Shown: one piece after another, positions 17,150 through 25,613 of the stretch
How the letters are laid out: every line of letters begins with the position of its first letter
Numbering within the stretch: position 1 is the first letter of the stretch
Assembly: GCA_027483445.1 (NCBI GenBank)
Contig: JAIXUS010000045.1
Location: 1 to 64,000, forward strand
Direction: 5' to 3'
Length of the DNA stretch: 64,000 bases
Source of the DNA: Bacteroidota bacterium
Lineage (GTDB): Bacteria > Bacteroidota > Bacteroidia > M30B66
Made by a program: the position numbers and the translations under genes
Notes under the pieces: generated by a model
Told to the model about the DNA's origin: nothing
Database searches by the model: none
Seen by the model: only the letters and a program-made list of their open reading frames with translations

Positions 17150-19453
17150 TCAGATTGGGGCGGCACTGCTGTCGGCGCTATGCACTGCCGGGTGCTCGGC
17201 CACACAGGTGATTTCCACCTGCTCGCCACGCGGGCGCACCGCGATCACCCGGGCCAGCAGGCTCCATTGCTCGGCGATGCCAAACGCAAAATGGGTGCGC
17301 TCGGCCGACAGGCCGGTTACGATGGGGATGTCGGGCAGGTCGGCAAAGACCACCTGCTGCGCATCGCTGCCTGGTGTCACCGCATGCGGGCCGCTGACCC
17401 CGCCATCGCGGCGGCGCAATGCCATCACGTGTGGTGTGTGCGGCTGACCATCCGTGAATTGGATAGGCTCGGACAGCGTGGCGGTGTGGGTGTCGGCATC
17501 CCAGGCAACGATCTCGCCGCCCGAGCCCCAACTGGGCATGTCATGGGCAATGGCGATCAGGTCGCCATAGGTCGGAATCAGGCCTTCGAGCTCGGTGCGC
17601 AAGGTGATGATGCGACGGCGGTAGCGGTTGGCCGCCGCCAGATACAGCCCCTCGCGCACCGCATGGGCTTCGGTGGTGCAACCAAAGAGCCGCAGCTTGG
17701 CCGGATTGGTGCTGCTGGAGCCCGGCAGGCTCACCGTCACTTCATCGGGCTTCCAGGTGCGACTGCTGAAGAACTCCACCGTCACCGCGTCCGCCGTCTC
17801 TTCGCCCGGCATCACGTACTGGATCTTGAGGCTGTTCTTGACGATGTTGCGCGGACTGAAGAGCGCCACGGGCAGTAGCCGTGCTTCGTCCCGCACCAAG
17901 CGCACAATGCCGCCCTGTAGGAAGGGCACCGCTCGCCCACAGCGGGCCACCCGGGTCAGGGCCTCCCAGACCGTGACCTGCTGATCGAACGCGCCATCGA
18001 ACTGGTCGCCCCGGCTGGCCCAAACCTGATCGAGTTGCGCCAGGGCGGCCAGATCGATCCGGGCATCCGGCAACTTGGCGCCGTAGCTGGTGCGCAGGAT
18101 GTCGGCAAAGGCCCAAGCGATCGAACGCGTGTGCATGGCAGCGGACCAACCGGAGTCCACTGACCAGACCGGCAGCTTGCGTGTGACGATGCAGTTGATG
18201 AGCCGACTGGAGCGCTGCGACAGGTTGTCGGTGGCGCGCATGCGGATGGCGAGCAGTGTGACGTTATCAGGGAAAGTGATACCGCCGGCCAGATAGCCCC
18301 TGGCCTCGCCCCAGCGCACCTCATGCCCGGCACGTGAGTTGTTGTCTTTGCTATCGAGCCGTGTGGCACGCACTTCGTATCGCCCCGCAGCGACGGGATA
18401 AAGGTAGGTGCGCCGCTGTGGCGTGGTGGTGGCAGCGGTCAGGCTCTCACTGCCCAGCGTAAACCAGTCGTTCAGTGGATCGCCCTCGGCATCGATGGCC
18501 CGGGCTTCGACCTTCCAGCTGGCACTGCGGCTGTCCAGGCCACCGGCATCATTGGCGTAATACAGCCCGCGCGGCAGCAGGATGTCGATGCCAATGTGCG
18601 TTACCTCACTGTCCGCCGGATTGATGGCAAAGCCTCCGGCCCAGTTGCCAGCCAGCAGTTCCTGCCCGGCGACCTCGGGGGCGGTCACCACATCCGGATT
18701 GAAGAGCGTGACTGGACTGCCTGGGGGCACGATCTGATAAGTGACCTCCTCGAACGAGGCCATGGGTGTGTCCTCGATACGAATCTGCTCGATGTCGTAT
18801 TCGCCCAGGCCGATGCAGTGCAGTTGGTGCAGGAACTGTTCATTGCCCTGATATTCGCCATAGGGGGTGGCGGCCAAGTCCGGATAGACCAGATGGCGAC
18901 CGTAGATGACCGGAATGGGCTGGGCCAGCCGCGCATAGTTGCCCTGACCCTGCAGGCTGTAGGTGGGCGATGGTTGCGCCAGGCTCCCGCCCGACCCCGC
19001 AAAGGACGGCATGTTGGGCGTGGGGAGCGGCACCAGGGCGCTGACCAGGGCAGAACCTGCCGTCATGATGATGGCCGAACCGACCGCTGTGGCCAAGTTG
19101 CCGCTAAAGCCCAGGCTCGCGCCCAAGGGGCCGCCATAGACCGTGGCGACCACCATCACCGCGATCATCAGAACCGTGCGCAACGGGTTCTTGCCACCGC
19201 CCCCACCACCGCCCCCGCCCTGCGGCAGGGTGATGAAGAGCACCACACCATCGATGGGCGTGACTGCCCAATCGGCGCGCAGCACCGGCGTGCCGTTTTT
19301 GATGCAGACAGTGGATTGGTCGAACTCGGCAATGCCCTGGGCACCGAGCCACTGGCGGATGGTCTGGCTCGGGTGGGCCACCATCACTTCGCGCTGGCTG
19401 GGCTGGAAGGGGTTGCGCAGCAGAATCACCGCGCTCTGGTTGGCTTCGCTCAC
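17150..19453 (-). CDS. TipJ/gpJ-like tail-tip host-specificity protein
   Basis: The ~767-residue protein begins at a GTG (19453) overlapping the stop of the peptidase gene (GTGA). The N-terminus resembles a ubiquitin-like tail-tip domain, followed by a run of nine Gly, two hydrophobic stretches (MIAVMVVATVYGGPLGASLG; IIMTAGSALVSALVPLP) and large beta-rich central domains with tail-hub motifs (YGRHLVYPDLAATPYGEYQG, WAFADILRTSYGAKLPD). TipJ/gpJ proteins cap the tail hub and contact the receptor. It is the last tail gene in the lambda-like order (peptidase K then J). Confidence 0.85.
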   Translation of the reverse strand: MSEANQSAVILLRNPFQPSQREVMVAHPSQTIRQWLGAQGIAEFDQSTVCIKNGTPVLRADWAVTPIDGVVLFITLPQGGGGGGGGGKNPLRTVLMIAVMVVATVYGGPLGASLGFSGNLATAVGSAIIMTAGSALVSALVPLPTPNMPSFAGSGGSLAQPSPTYSLQGQGNYARLAQPIPVIYGRHLVYPDLAATPYGEYQGNEQFLHQLHCIGLGEYDIEQIRIEDTPMASFEEVTYQIVPPGSPVTLFNPDVVTAPEVAGQELLAGNWAGGFAINPADSEVTHIGIDILLPRGLYYANDAGGLDSRSASWKVEARAIDAEGDPLNDWFTLGSESLTAATTTPQRRTYLYPVAAGRYEVRATRLDSKDNNSRAGHEVRWGEARGYLAGGITFPDNVTLLAIRMRATDNLSQRSSRLINCIVTRKLPVWSVDSGWSAAMHTRSIAWAFADILRTSYGAKLPDARIDLAALAQLDQVWASRGDQFDGAFDQQVTVWEALTRVARCGRAVPFLQGGIVRLVRDEARLLPVALFSPRNIVKNSLKIQYVMPGEETADAVTVEFFSSRTWKPDEVTVSLPGSSSTNPAKLRLFGCTTEAHAVREGLYLAAANRYRRRIITLRTELEGLIPTYGDLIAIAHDMPSWGSGGEIVAWDADTHTATLSEPIQFTDGQPHTPHVMALRRRDGGVSGPHAVTPGSDAQQVVFADLPDIPIVTGLSAERTHFAFGIAEQWSLLARVIAVRPRGEQVEITCVAEHPAVHSADSSAAPI

Positions 19454-19890
19454 GACGACTCCACAAATCGGTAGTAGCCCTCCACCCGCCAGCCGTGCAG
19501 CAGTAGTTCGGGCAGCTTCTGGAACACGACACCGGCGTCCTTGACCGCGTGAAGCACGCCACCGCCGTCGACCACGAGCCACACGCCGACATGCACCGGG
19601 TGGCGGGACTGGCGCAGCAGCACGGCATCGCCTTCGGCGGGTTGCGCCACGGCCACCCAGCGTTGTCGCTCGGGGTGGTCGCGGAAGGTGGTCATCACGG
19701 TGCGCAGGTCGCTGGAATTGACGGGGATTTCGGGCAGGTCTCGGCCAAAGTGCTCGCGCTGGATGGCGAGGAACAGGCCCCAGCAGTCGAACACATTCGG
19801 GCCACGTGCACCGGCGTGCCAGGGCCGCCCGATGTAGTGGGTAGCCCAGTGAACGGACGATCCCGAGTTGATCCGTACATGATTTGACAT
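19450..19890 (-). CDS. NlpC/P60 (C40) tail peptidase, gpK-like
   Basis: The 146-residue protein has the C40 cysteine-peptidase fold. The nucleophile is Cys36 in PNVFDCWGLFLAIQ, with downstream histidines in HPVHVGVWLV and GGGVLHAV. Tail-tip peptidases of this family cut peptidoglycan cross-links during DNA entry or help process the tail tip. Placement directly before TipJ matches lambda K-J. The gene upstream in transcription order is DUF1833, but a toxin-antitoxin pair on the opposite strand has been inserted between them. Confidence 0.85.
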   Translation of the reverse strand: MSNHVRINSGSSVHWATHYIGRPWHAGARGPNVFDCWGLFLAIQREHFGRDLPEIPVNSSDLRTVMTTFRDHPERQRWVAVAQPAEGDAVLLRQSRHPVHVGVWLVVDGGGVLHAVKDAGVVFQKLPELLLHGWRVEGYYRFVESS

Positions 19891-19918
19891 GGAATCACTA
19901 TTTCACTAATATCGACGC

Positions 19919-20242
19919 ATGCAGACCAACTTCAAACGGCCCTTCGCTCAGTACGTCAAGAAGGCGCACAAACCTTTGCGGCTGGCGATCGAGGACGAGG
20001 TGGAGGTGGTGTGCGAGGCGCTGGAAGTGGGCGAACTCAAGGTGGGCGACTTGGCCGGCATCCGGGTTCACAAGTTCCGCTTCAACCGGCAGGAATACCT
20101 GATGGCCTACCGGCCACCGACCAAGAACGCGCCCGTGGAGTTTTTGATCATCGATTTCTACCAAGTCGGCGTTCACGAGAACTTCTACGATGAACTGAAA
20201 CAGTATTTGCGACACGAGAAGCCAACGGGAGAAACACCATGA
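19919..20242 (+). CDS. RelE/ParE-superfamily toxin
   Basis: The 107-residue protein starts QTNFKRPFAQYVKKAHKPLR and continues with AGIRVHKFRFNRQEYLMAYR and VEFLIIDFYQVGVHENFYDE. This is the alpha-alpha-beta-beta-beta order of the RelE/ParE fold, of the type whose antitoxin is encoded downstream. It is on the plus strand, opposite to the surrounding tail genes, and overlaps the next gene by 4 bp. It is a phage 'moron' inserted in the tail-tip cluster; it probably stabilises the prophage or acts in defence. Confidence 0.8.
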   Translation: MQTNFKRPFAQYVKKAHKPLRLAIEDEVEVVCEALEVGELKVGDLAGIRVHKFRFNRQEYLMAYRPPTKNAPVEFLIIDFYQVGVHENFYDELKQYLRHEKPTGETP

Positions 20243-20559
20243 ACCATGCGCTCACTGCCGAGGACCTCTACACCGAGATGAAGCGGATGCCGACCACCGA
20301 GCGGGTTCGGTTTTTTTCTCTCTTGGCCAGTAACGCCTTTCGGGAAGAAGACTTCACCCATGACCAGGTGTTTGGCGAAACGCACCAGGAACCTTTCTCA
20401 GCCTGGGAAGCGGCCGAGTATCTAGAAGTGTCCGTCCCAACGCTGCGCCGCTATGTGCAATCGGGCAAGCTCGTACCCAGCCATGTTGTGGGGCGCAACC
20501 AGATGTTTTCTGCACAAACTCTGCGTGCGTTCAAGCGCAGTCGCGGGTCGCGCGGATAA
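20239..20559 (+). CDS. helix-turn-helix antitoxin
   Basis: The 106-residue protein has a C-terminal DNA-binding segment WEAAEYLEVSVPTLRRYVQS with downstream GKLVPSHVVGRNQMFS, a MerR/excisionase-type helix-turn-helix. The N-terminus (TEMKRMPTTERVRFFSLL) is likely the toxin-binding part. It is translationally coupled to the RelE/ParE-type toxin in toxin-first order, as in HigBA-like pairs. Regulation by autorepression is expected but I saw no clear operator. Confidence 0.75.
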   Translation: MNHALTAEDLYTEMKRMPTTERVRFFSLLASNAFREEDFTHDQVFGETHQEPFSAWEAAEYLEVSVPTLRRYVQSGKLVPSHVVGRNQMFSAQTLRAFKRSRGSRG

Positions 20560-20586
20560 GCAGTGCGACTTTGCCGATCTTCCCTA

Positions 20587-21132
20587 TCAGCGCGTCAGGC
20601 CCGGGAAGGTTTTGGCGGTATAGCTGATGCCCGGAAACGCCTTGTTGCCCACATCCAGCATGCGGGCACGCCCTGTCACCCGAAAGATGTCGGCTTCGAC
20701 CTCGGTCAGCACCAGGTGGATAGGTGGGTCCATCTGTGGCCCTTCCAAATCGGTGGACAGGTACGGCCGGTAAGTCACCTCGATCACCGACTGCGACTCG
20801 GCGGCCGCATCCAGGTGGCGCACGATTTCGCGCGACACGTTGTCGAGCGTCACAGTGATTTCCGGCACCGGCATGGTGTCCACTGGCGGCAAATCCAGCT
20901 CAAAGCCCATCGCCACGAACTGCACGCGCTCGCCGGCTTGCAGCGGCGCTTGCGATTCCAGCCGAGCCCACAGATCACCGGTGTCGCGCACCACGCGAAT
21001 GGCGACCTGCTGACCGTCTTCATCGACAAACGCAGGATGGCGCAACTCCAGCGTGTGCAGGATGATCTGCTCCGATGGCGCGCTGGCGTAGGCTTCCTTG
21101 ATGGCCTCAGACAATGCGGCGTTCGGCATCAA
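20587..21132 (-). CDS. DUF1833 phage tail protein
   Basis: The 181-residue protein has features typical of DUF1833: LHTLELRHPAFVDEDGQQVA, an aromatic/acidic middle, and YRPYLSTDLEGPQMDPPIHL. DUF1833 proteins stand next to the C40 peptidase in lambda-like tail clusters, in a place comparable to gpL. Its exact structural role is unknown. It is coupled by a 4-bp overlap to the upstream RCC1-repeat gene. Confidence 0.8.
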   Translation of the reverse strand: MMPNAALSEAIKEAYASAPSEQIILHTLELRHPAFVDEDGQQVAIRVVRDTGDLWARLESQAPLQAGERVQFVAMGFELDLPPVDTMPVPEITVTLDNVSREIVRHLDAAAESQSVIEVTYRPYLSTDLEGPQMDPPIHLVLTEVEADIFRVTGRARMLDVGNKAFPGISYTAKTFPGLTR

Positions 21133-22775
21133 AGGATCACCGGGTAAGGCACGTAGCTGGTTTCGCTGTCGTCCTCGGGCAACTGCGCCTCTCCGGCATA
21201 GCCGCTAGCCAGCACCTGACCATCGTCGAGCAGAAACACCAGTCCCTGCTCGGAGCTCGAACCGTAGGACGAGAGGTCCATCACGCGACGCTGCGCAATG
21301 CGCACCAGTTCCACACTGCTGCGGTTGGTGGCATCGCCCAGTCCCAGCGCCCCGTTGCCGTTGTAACCCCAGGCGTAGACGGTGCCGTTTTCCAATAAAG
21401 CAGCGCCATAGTTGTAGGAGCCGGTGCCGCCATGCACGGCTTTGACTACGGTATTGCCTACCGGCACTTGCACAAAGTTGCCGCTGTTGCTGCCGTTGGC
21501 GTTGCCCCAGTACGCCCCCGCACCGCAGGCCCACAAGGTCTTGTCGGTTTTCTTGAGGTAGGTGAGCGGATAGTCGTAACTGCCGGTGTAAGCATCGGCC
21601 ACGTTGGTGGCCACCTGTACCGGGGTGAACTGGTTGGCAAGATTACCGTTTCCCAATTGCCCGTAGTCGTTGGTGCCCCAGGCGTGCAGGGCACCGGTGC
21701 TGTCCAGTGCGAAAGCATGAACATAAGCCCCGAACACCTTGACGATGGTTTTGCCGGCGAGACTGCCACCCGCACGCGGCATGGCGACGTTGGCCTGGTT
21801 GCTGCTGCCATCTCCCAGCTGCCCGTTGCCGTTGTATCCCCACGAGTACAGGGTGCCATCGTTCTTGACGGCGTAATGGGCGGTGTAACGCTCCCGCCCG
21901 GCGGCAATCTGGGTGATGCCGGCAAGCACCGGCAACTGCACAAAGTTGTTGCGCTGGGTGGTGTCGCCCAAGCCCAGCTGCCCGTAACCGTTGTAGCCGC
22001 AAGCATGCACAGTGCCATCGCTGCACAGGACCAAGGTGCTGTTGTAACCCTCAGTGCCGCAGTTCAGTGCCAGCTGGATCACGGTTTTGCCGGCAATTGA
22101 GTTGCTGGCATTGGCACTCATGTTGTACGGCACCGGCTGGTTGGTCGTGCTGCCAGTACCGAGTTGGCCGTAACCGTTATAGCCCCAGCCCCATAGCTGC
22201 CCGTTCTTGTCGATGCAGTAGCCGTTGGTGTCCTGGCTGTAATAGAGCTTGGCCGCCCCTGGAAACCCGGGCGGAAACGCGGTACGCGCCGGGTACGAGC
22301 GCGCATAGGTGGTGCCATCGCCCAGCTTCCAGTTGGCGTTGCGTCCCCAGGCACGGATGCTGCCATCGGTCATGATGAGGCCGAACTGGCGGTAGCTATT
22401 GGGCTGTGTGTTACTGGCGTTCTCCGGCAACTTCTGCGCCTTGGTGCCGGAGCGCACATCGGGTGTCGCCCACACCGGTACGCCCTGTGCACCCATAGTA
22501 AGCACCTGCCCGGCTTGGCCGACGGGCAAGGCGACCAGCTGGTTGCCATCGCAGTAGATGACCTCCCCCGGCAGGCTCGAGACCCCTTGGGTGCCTTGCG
22601 CAAACAGATCCCAGGCAGGGGAGTTGGCGTGCGGCGCCACGCCCGTGGTCGCATCGGTACGGCATACAAAGCTATCGCCGTTGTGGCCGACTACATCTTG
22701 GCGGGCGTAGGTGGCGCTGGCGTCATATGCACCGCGCCAGGTAAAGGCAATCTTGCCCAGAGAAACGGTTCCCAT
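21129..22775 (-). CDS. RCC1-repeat (beta-propeller) tail fibre protein A
   Basis: The 548-residue protein has a ~100-residue N-terminal part with a carbohydrate-binding-module-like piece (WRGAYDASATYARQDVVGHN), then repeated RCC1/ATS1 units recognisable by WGYNGYGQLGTGST, YGQLGLGD, WGYNGNGQLGDGS, WGTNDYGQLGNG and WGYNGNGALGLGD. Seven such blades would form a propeller, a surface well suited to binding a receptor. It lies between the fibre N-terminal gene and DUF1833, in the host-recognition module. The right prophage has an unrelated module here. Confidence 0.85.
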   Translation of the reverse strand: MGTVSLGKIAFTWRGAYDASATYARQDVVGHNGDSFVCRTDATTGVAPHANSPAWDLFAQGTQGVSSLPGEVIYCDGNQLVALPVGQAGQVLTMGAQGVPVWATPDVRSGTKAQKLPENASNTQPNSYRQFGLIMTDGSIRAWGRNANWKLGDGTTYARSYPARTAFPPGFPGAAKLYYSQDTNGYCIDKNGQLWGWGYNGYGQLGTGSTTNQPVPYNMSANASNSIAGKTVIQLALNCGTEGYNSTLVLCSDGTVHACGYNGYGQLGLGDTTQRNNFVQLPVLAGITQIAAGRERYTAHYAVKNDGTLYSWGYNGNGQLGDGSSNQANVAMPRAGGSLAGKTIVKVFGAYVHAFALDSTGALHAWGTNDYGQLGNGNLANQFTPVQVATNVADAYTGSYDYPLTYLKKTDKTLWACGAGAYWGNANGSNSGNFVQVPVGNTVVKAVHGGTGSYNYGAALLENGTVYAWGYNGNGALGLGDATNRSSVELVRIAQRRVMDLSSYGSSSEQGLVFLLDDGQVLASGYAGEAQLPEDDSETSYVPYPVIL

Positions 22776-22807
22776 GAACAGTCCTTGAAGAAATGGAAGA
22801 TCGGAAT

Positions 22808-24478
22808 TCAGAACAGGATCGGTGACGGCGCGAAACGATGGTCGCTGTCGTCGTCACCCGTTTGGCCGTAGCTGCCGTAACCGGTCGACATCACCTGACC
22901 ATCGCGGGTAAGGAAGTGATAGGCACCGTAGTGGTATTCGCCACCTTCGCCGCAGCCCATCACGCCCGAGCGCGAGAAATCGACAATCGGCCTGTCTACC
23001 AGCACGAAACGGTTGGGCGAGTTGCCCGAATCGGCGTAGCCGTTGCCGCATTGACCGGCACCACCCATGCCCCAGCCCACCGCCTTGCCGTCAGCTCGCA
23101 GTGCCATGGCCGATGAGCCATAACTGCTGCCGTACATGCGCAGCTTGGTCACTTGCGTCAGAAAGTCGCCGCCGACGGTGGTCCACTGCGTGCGATTGCC
23201 ATTACCACCCCCCAGGTTGTATCCGTCGTAACCTGTATGGCGCACGGTGCCATCCTGCATCAGCACGAGCGTTCGCCCATAACCACCGGACACCGCGTAA
23301 GCATCCGCCACGCCATCGAGTACTTTGTACGGGAACAGCGCATGGCCGGAGAAGATGGAGCCGGTGTACCCGGTGCCCCAGATGCCAGAGGTCTGACCTT
23401 CGTCATGGCCCCAACGGAAAAGCGCGCCATCTTCGAGGATGACGCCATAACTGCGGTAGTACTGACTGCCCGCCACCCAATGAGCATCGGACTCGGAGCA
23501 GAACACTTTCTTGACCCGCTTTTCTGTGCCCCAAGGCATCCAGAGGCGATGCGTGGTTTGGTCGCTGCCGAAGCCACAGGAATTCGACTCCCCGGCAACC
23601 CATAATTTGCCAGCAGTGTCGATCAGGTAACTGGCGGCATAGGTACCGCCTGACAGGAACACCGCTTTGATCGGGGTGTCTGCAGTGAATGGTACAAGTT
23701 GCGGCGTGGTCACCACTGCAGTGTGGCCCAAGCCTAGGCTGCCCTGCTGGTTGGCGCCCCAAACATAGACCCGACCTTGTGCGTCCAGGCATGCGAGCAT
23801 GCGGTAGCCATACCAGTCATGGCCAGTGACCATCTGTTTGACCACCGCGTTGGCCGGCAATTGGCCGACCCCATTGACACGTCGGGGTACCGGATTGGCG
23901 CTCGCCGTCGGTGAGCTATAGCCGCTGTTGCCCCCGGCGTGCCAAAGTCCACCCTCAGCATCGATAAAGTAGGTGTCATCCCACAAGCAGGTCACCGACA
24001 CGACGCGGGGCGTGCCGGGTGGGAACGCCACCCGCGCGGGGAAGGTGCGGCCAATGTCGCCGGTATTGCCAGTCCCTTGCTGCCCGGAGAGCGCGCGCCC
24101 CCACGCGCGTACCGAGCCGTCGTTCATGACGGCGGCCATGAAGTAGTTCGAGCTGTGATAGTCCGCAGCCGCGCGGTCTGTGTTCATCAAGGCTGTGGCA
24201 ATCGTGCCGTTGCGGTCGGCCATGAAACGAAATTCCACACCATCCGCGCCATTGGCGTGGAGCACCATGCTGCCGATGCCGCCCACAGACACGCCACCGG
24301 TCAGCAAATGCCCTTTGAGCACAGCGTCTTGCTGGCCGAGTGCAAACGGCTGCGGCTGCCCGTGGCGGATCACCCAGGCCCCACCCTCCTTGAACACCAC
24401 ATCACCATCGCGGTAACTGAGATACGGGGAGTAGATGCCACACCAGCGATAACCGAGCGCTGAGATATCGAGATTCAC
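22808..24478 (-). CDS. RCC1-repeat (beta-propeller) tail fibre protein B
   Basis: The 556-residue protein is a diverged relative of the adjacent RCC1 protein. Degenerate repeats include AWGRALSGQQGTGNTGDIGR, WGANQQGSLGLGHT, WGHDEGQTSGIWGTG and GWGMGGAGQCGNGYADS, ending in TGYGSYGQTGDDDSDHRFAP. Both proteins share the closing pattern (S/T-G-Y-x-x-x-x-Q-x-x-x-DDS...PxPIL). This suggests tandem duplication followed by divergence. It overlaps the upstream fibre-base gene by 4 bp. Confidence 0.8.
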   Translation of the reverse strand: MNLDISALGYRWCGIYSPYLSYRDGDVVFKEGGAWVIRHGQPQPFALGQQDAVLKGHLLTGGVSVGGIGSMVLHANGADGVEFRFMADRNGTIATALMNTDRAAADYHSSNYFMAAVMNDGSVRAWGRALSGQQGTGNTGDIGRTFPARVAFPPGTPRVVSVTCLWDDTYFIDAEGGLWHAGGNSGYSSPTASANPVPRRVNGVGQLPANAVVKQMVTGHDWYGYRMLACLDAQGRVYVWGANQQGSLGLGHTAVVTTPQLVPFTADTPIKAVFLSGGTYAASYLIDTAGKLWVAGESNSCGFGSDQTTHRLWMPWGTEKRVKKVFCSESDAHWVAGSQYYRSYGVILEDGALFRWGHDEGQTSGIWGTGYTGSIFSGHALFPYKVLDGVADAYAVSGGYGRTLVLMQDGTVRHTGYDGYNLGGGNGNRTQWTTVGGDFLTQVTKLRMYGSSYGSSAMALRADGKAVGWGMGGAGQCGNGYADSGNSPNRFVLVDRPIVDFSRSGVMGCGEGGEYHYGAYHFLTRDGQVMSTGYGSYGQTGDDDSDHRFAPSPILF

Positions 24479-25113
24479 AGTTGCACCTCCAGCGCGTTGT
24501 CATGGATGGCAAAGCTGACCCCCTCGGCGAGCGTCCAGGTCAGGAAATTTGCGGCAATGAAATCGGTATCACGCCCTTCGGTGAGCAGCAATTCTGAGCC
24601 GTCGCTGGACAGATGGAATCCATAGAAGCGCGGCAGGGCTGCGGTGTTCACCAGCTCATAGCCGGATTCATCGGCCTTGACCTTGAGCAGCATGCCGTGC
24701 GCACCGATCAAGGAGTCGGGCAGCCCCACAGCCAGCAATCGGGCGATGACTTGCTGCAGCACTGCTTCGGCATCCACGAGGATTTGATTACCGCTGGTCT
24801 GAACCAATTGCAGTACGGTATGCGTGTCAGTCACACCTTGGCTGGCCGCAGACTGCGCACGATCGGCTTCACTGGAAGCCAACTCGGCTGAGGTCAGCGC
24901 ATCTTGGGCGGCCGACTGGCTTTGCGCGAGAATGCCCCCTGCAGATGCATTGATGCGCGTATCGGCGTCATGCAGCAGTTTGGCCACGGTGACGACCAGG
25001 CCACTTTCGGTACTGACGGTGTCCTGTGTGCTGCCATGCACAACGGCATGCAGCAGCGCACTGTCAGCCGTCACCTGTGTCACGGCGTTGTGCAGATCGG
25101 TTTGTAGGCTCAT
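24475..25113 (-). CDS. tail fibre attachment protein (N-terminal fibre domain)
   Basis: The 212-residue protein begins SLQTDLHNAVTQVTADSALL, HAVVHGSTQDTVSTESG, a segment that reappears at the start of the 902-residue fibre of the right prophage (57901-60609). A helical Ala/Ser-rich stretch follows (AQSQSAAQDALTSAELASSE). The shared N-terminus is probably the tail-docking domain, to which each phage attaches its own receptor-binding part: RCC1 proteins here, a long fibre in the other phage. Confidence 0.7.
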   Translation of the reverse strand: MSLQTDLHNAVTQVTADSALLHAVVHGSTQDTVSTESGLVVTVAKLLHDADTRINASAGGILAQSQSAAQDALTSAELASSEADRAQSAASQGVTDTHTVLQLVQTSGNQILVDAEAVLQQVIARLLAVGLPDSLIGAHGMLLKVKADESGYELVNTAALPRFYGFHLSSDGSELLLTEGRDTDFIAANFLTWTLAEGVSFAIHDNALEVQL

Positions 25114-25127
25114 GTCAATTTTTCGAG

Positions 25128-25613
25128 TCAGATTTGAATAGGCAGATGTCGCGGCAAAGTGACATGCACCAACTGGTGCAGCTCGCCGCGCATCGCGAAC
25201 AGGTCGTCAGCGTTCAGCTCCAGCACCAGATTGAGCGCACCTTCATCGAGCGTGGGCCGCTCTCGGATTTCCAGCTCGCCCTTGACGTCCCAGCGTCGGG
25301 CCGAACGAAGTTGGGCTTCAAACTGGCGGGTGAAACGAGCTTCATGGGGCAAGAGGCCCAGGCCGCCAAGCAAGGTGATCTCGAACCACTGCCCGCCCTC
25401 GTCGGCGTGGTACTTGTACCAAGCCTCGAACAGGGCGAACTCAAACTCACTAAACAGCCAGCGCACGGTAATACGCGTGGGCGTTTGCCGAAACCGGCGA
25501 CGCTGGCGCGCCGGGCCCGATTCCATGTCAGTGCGCAGCACAGCCTCTTGCGGCGTGAGACCATAGCCTTCGACCGAGGGCAGCGGCAGTGTTGTGGGCC
25601 AGGTGATATTCAT
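25128..25613 (-). CDS. conserved tail protein downstream of tape measure
   Basis: The 161-residue protein (TWPTTLPLPSVEGYGLTPQE; VRWLFSEFEFALFEAWYKYH; WDVKGELEIRERP) has a clear counterpart at 57376-57876. Its place, immediately after the tape-measure gene with a 4-bp overlap, is that of gpM-type tail-tip proteins in lambda. I recognise no named family for it. Confidence 0.6.
   Translation of the reverse strand: MNITWPTTLPLPSVEGYGLTPQEAVLRTDMESGPARQRRRFRQTPTRITVRWLFSEFEFALFEAWYKYHADEGGQWFEITLLGGLGLLPHEARFTRQFEAQLRSARRWDVKGELEIRERPTLDEGALNLVLELNADDLFAMRGELHQLVHVTLPRHLPIQI

Noticed and set aside
17605-17620. ops-like GGCGGTAGC motif that might recruit an RfaH-type factor
   Set aside because: It lies inside the tipJ coding sequence on the strand opposite to transcription and is too short to mean anything in GC-rich DNA.
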